Shown here piece after piece: positions 63,954 to 64,000 of a DNA stretch of 64,000 nt (position 1 is its first letter; every line of letters begins with the position of its first letter). Below the pieces are notes generated by a model. The model ran no database searches. It had not been told where the DNA came from and was given only the letters and a program-made list of their open reading frames with translations. Where the stretch lies: NCBI GenBank assembly GCA_002726235.1, contig PBSN01000008.1, positions 1-64,000 of the forward strand, given 5' to 3'. Made by a program: the position numbers and the translations under genes. The stretch comes from Nitrospiraceae bacterium. Its GTDB lineage: Bacteria > Nitrospirota > Nitrospiria > Nitrospirales > UBA2166.

Positions 63954-64000
63954 CGTTTCCCCCATCGCCCTCTTTAATACATGATGTCAGCGGATCCAAT

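Noticed and set aside
1-64000. CRISPR arrays, rRNA genes, complete insertion sequences
   Set aside because: I saw no regular spaced repeats, no rRNA motifs and no transposase with terminal repeats in the window.

Overview
The window reads as chromosome from a Gram-negative bacterium, most likely of the Nitrospirota (Nitrospira-like). The pointers are a MurE with the meso-diaminopimelate signature, lipoproteins and other secreted proteins, a Pup gene (rare outside Actinobacteria but known in Nitrospirota), a K+-independent proton pyrophosphatase, and a repeat family that resembles one I associate from memory with Nitrospira genomes. No database search was possible, so the taxonomic call is inference.

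Layout. 1-1.4 kb: the end of an integrated element, made of a 50-residue ribbon-helix-helix-like protein and a tyrosine integrase that stops 14 bp from the 3' end of a tRNA with a CAU anticodon. 1.4-5.3 kb (minus): dnaG-rpoD. 5.5-15.8 kb (minus): one long co-directional run rho-rpmE-prfA-murA-hisG-hisD-hisB-hisH-lipoprotein-hisA-hisF-hisIE-HIT, mostly overlapping or nearly so. 16-31.3 kb (plus): uvrC; a UDP-glucuronate-type epimerase with a divergent YchF-like protein; pyrR-pyrB-pyrC followed by an SppA-like and an M48 peptidase; then argS-tgt-yajC-secD-secF. 31.3-36.7 kb: a looser block with a 0.9 kb gene-free stretch, a large secreted 14-blade Kelch protein, a molybdopterin oxidoreductase and tRNA-Cys. 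36.7-43 kb: hppA, pup, recJ and a bifunctional rel gene, then a small secreted protein of unknown function. 44-64 kb: a nearly complete division and cell wall (dcw) cluster, rsmH-ftsL-ftsI-murE-murF-mraY-murD-ftsW-murG-murC-murB-ddl-ftsQ-ftsA-ftsZ, running on into yggS-proC-yggT-divIVA and a DUF167 gene.

How the genes work together. The his block carries histidine synthesis steps 1-7 and 10 apart from hisC and hisZ, which are not here. The dcw cluster builds the lipid-linked peptidoglycan precursor from UDP-MurNAc onward and the septal machinery that uses it. yajC-secD-secF supplies the secretion motor that the many envelope proteins need. rpoD, dnaG, rho, prfA, rpmE, argS, tgt and rel are core information-processing genes.

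Most worth a second look: an orphan pup ending in Gly-Gly-Glu, 5 bp from recJ; 10-bp-periodic TGGxx repeats overlapping a strong promoter and a perfect DnaA box at the head of the dcw cluster, which has no mraZ; an FtsQ that seems to have lost its POTRA domain; a YchF homologue with a damaged P-loop; the 14-blade (2 x 7) Kelch protein; a lipoprotein gene set inside the his genes; and three diverged copies of an inverted-repeat-bounded element, each at the 3' end of an operon.
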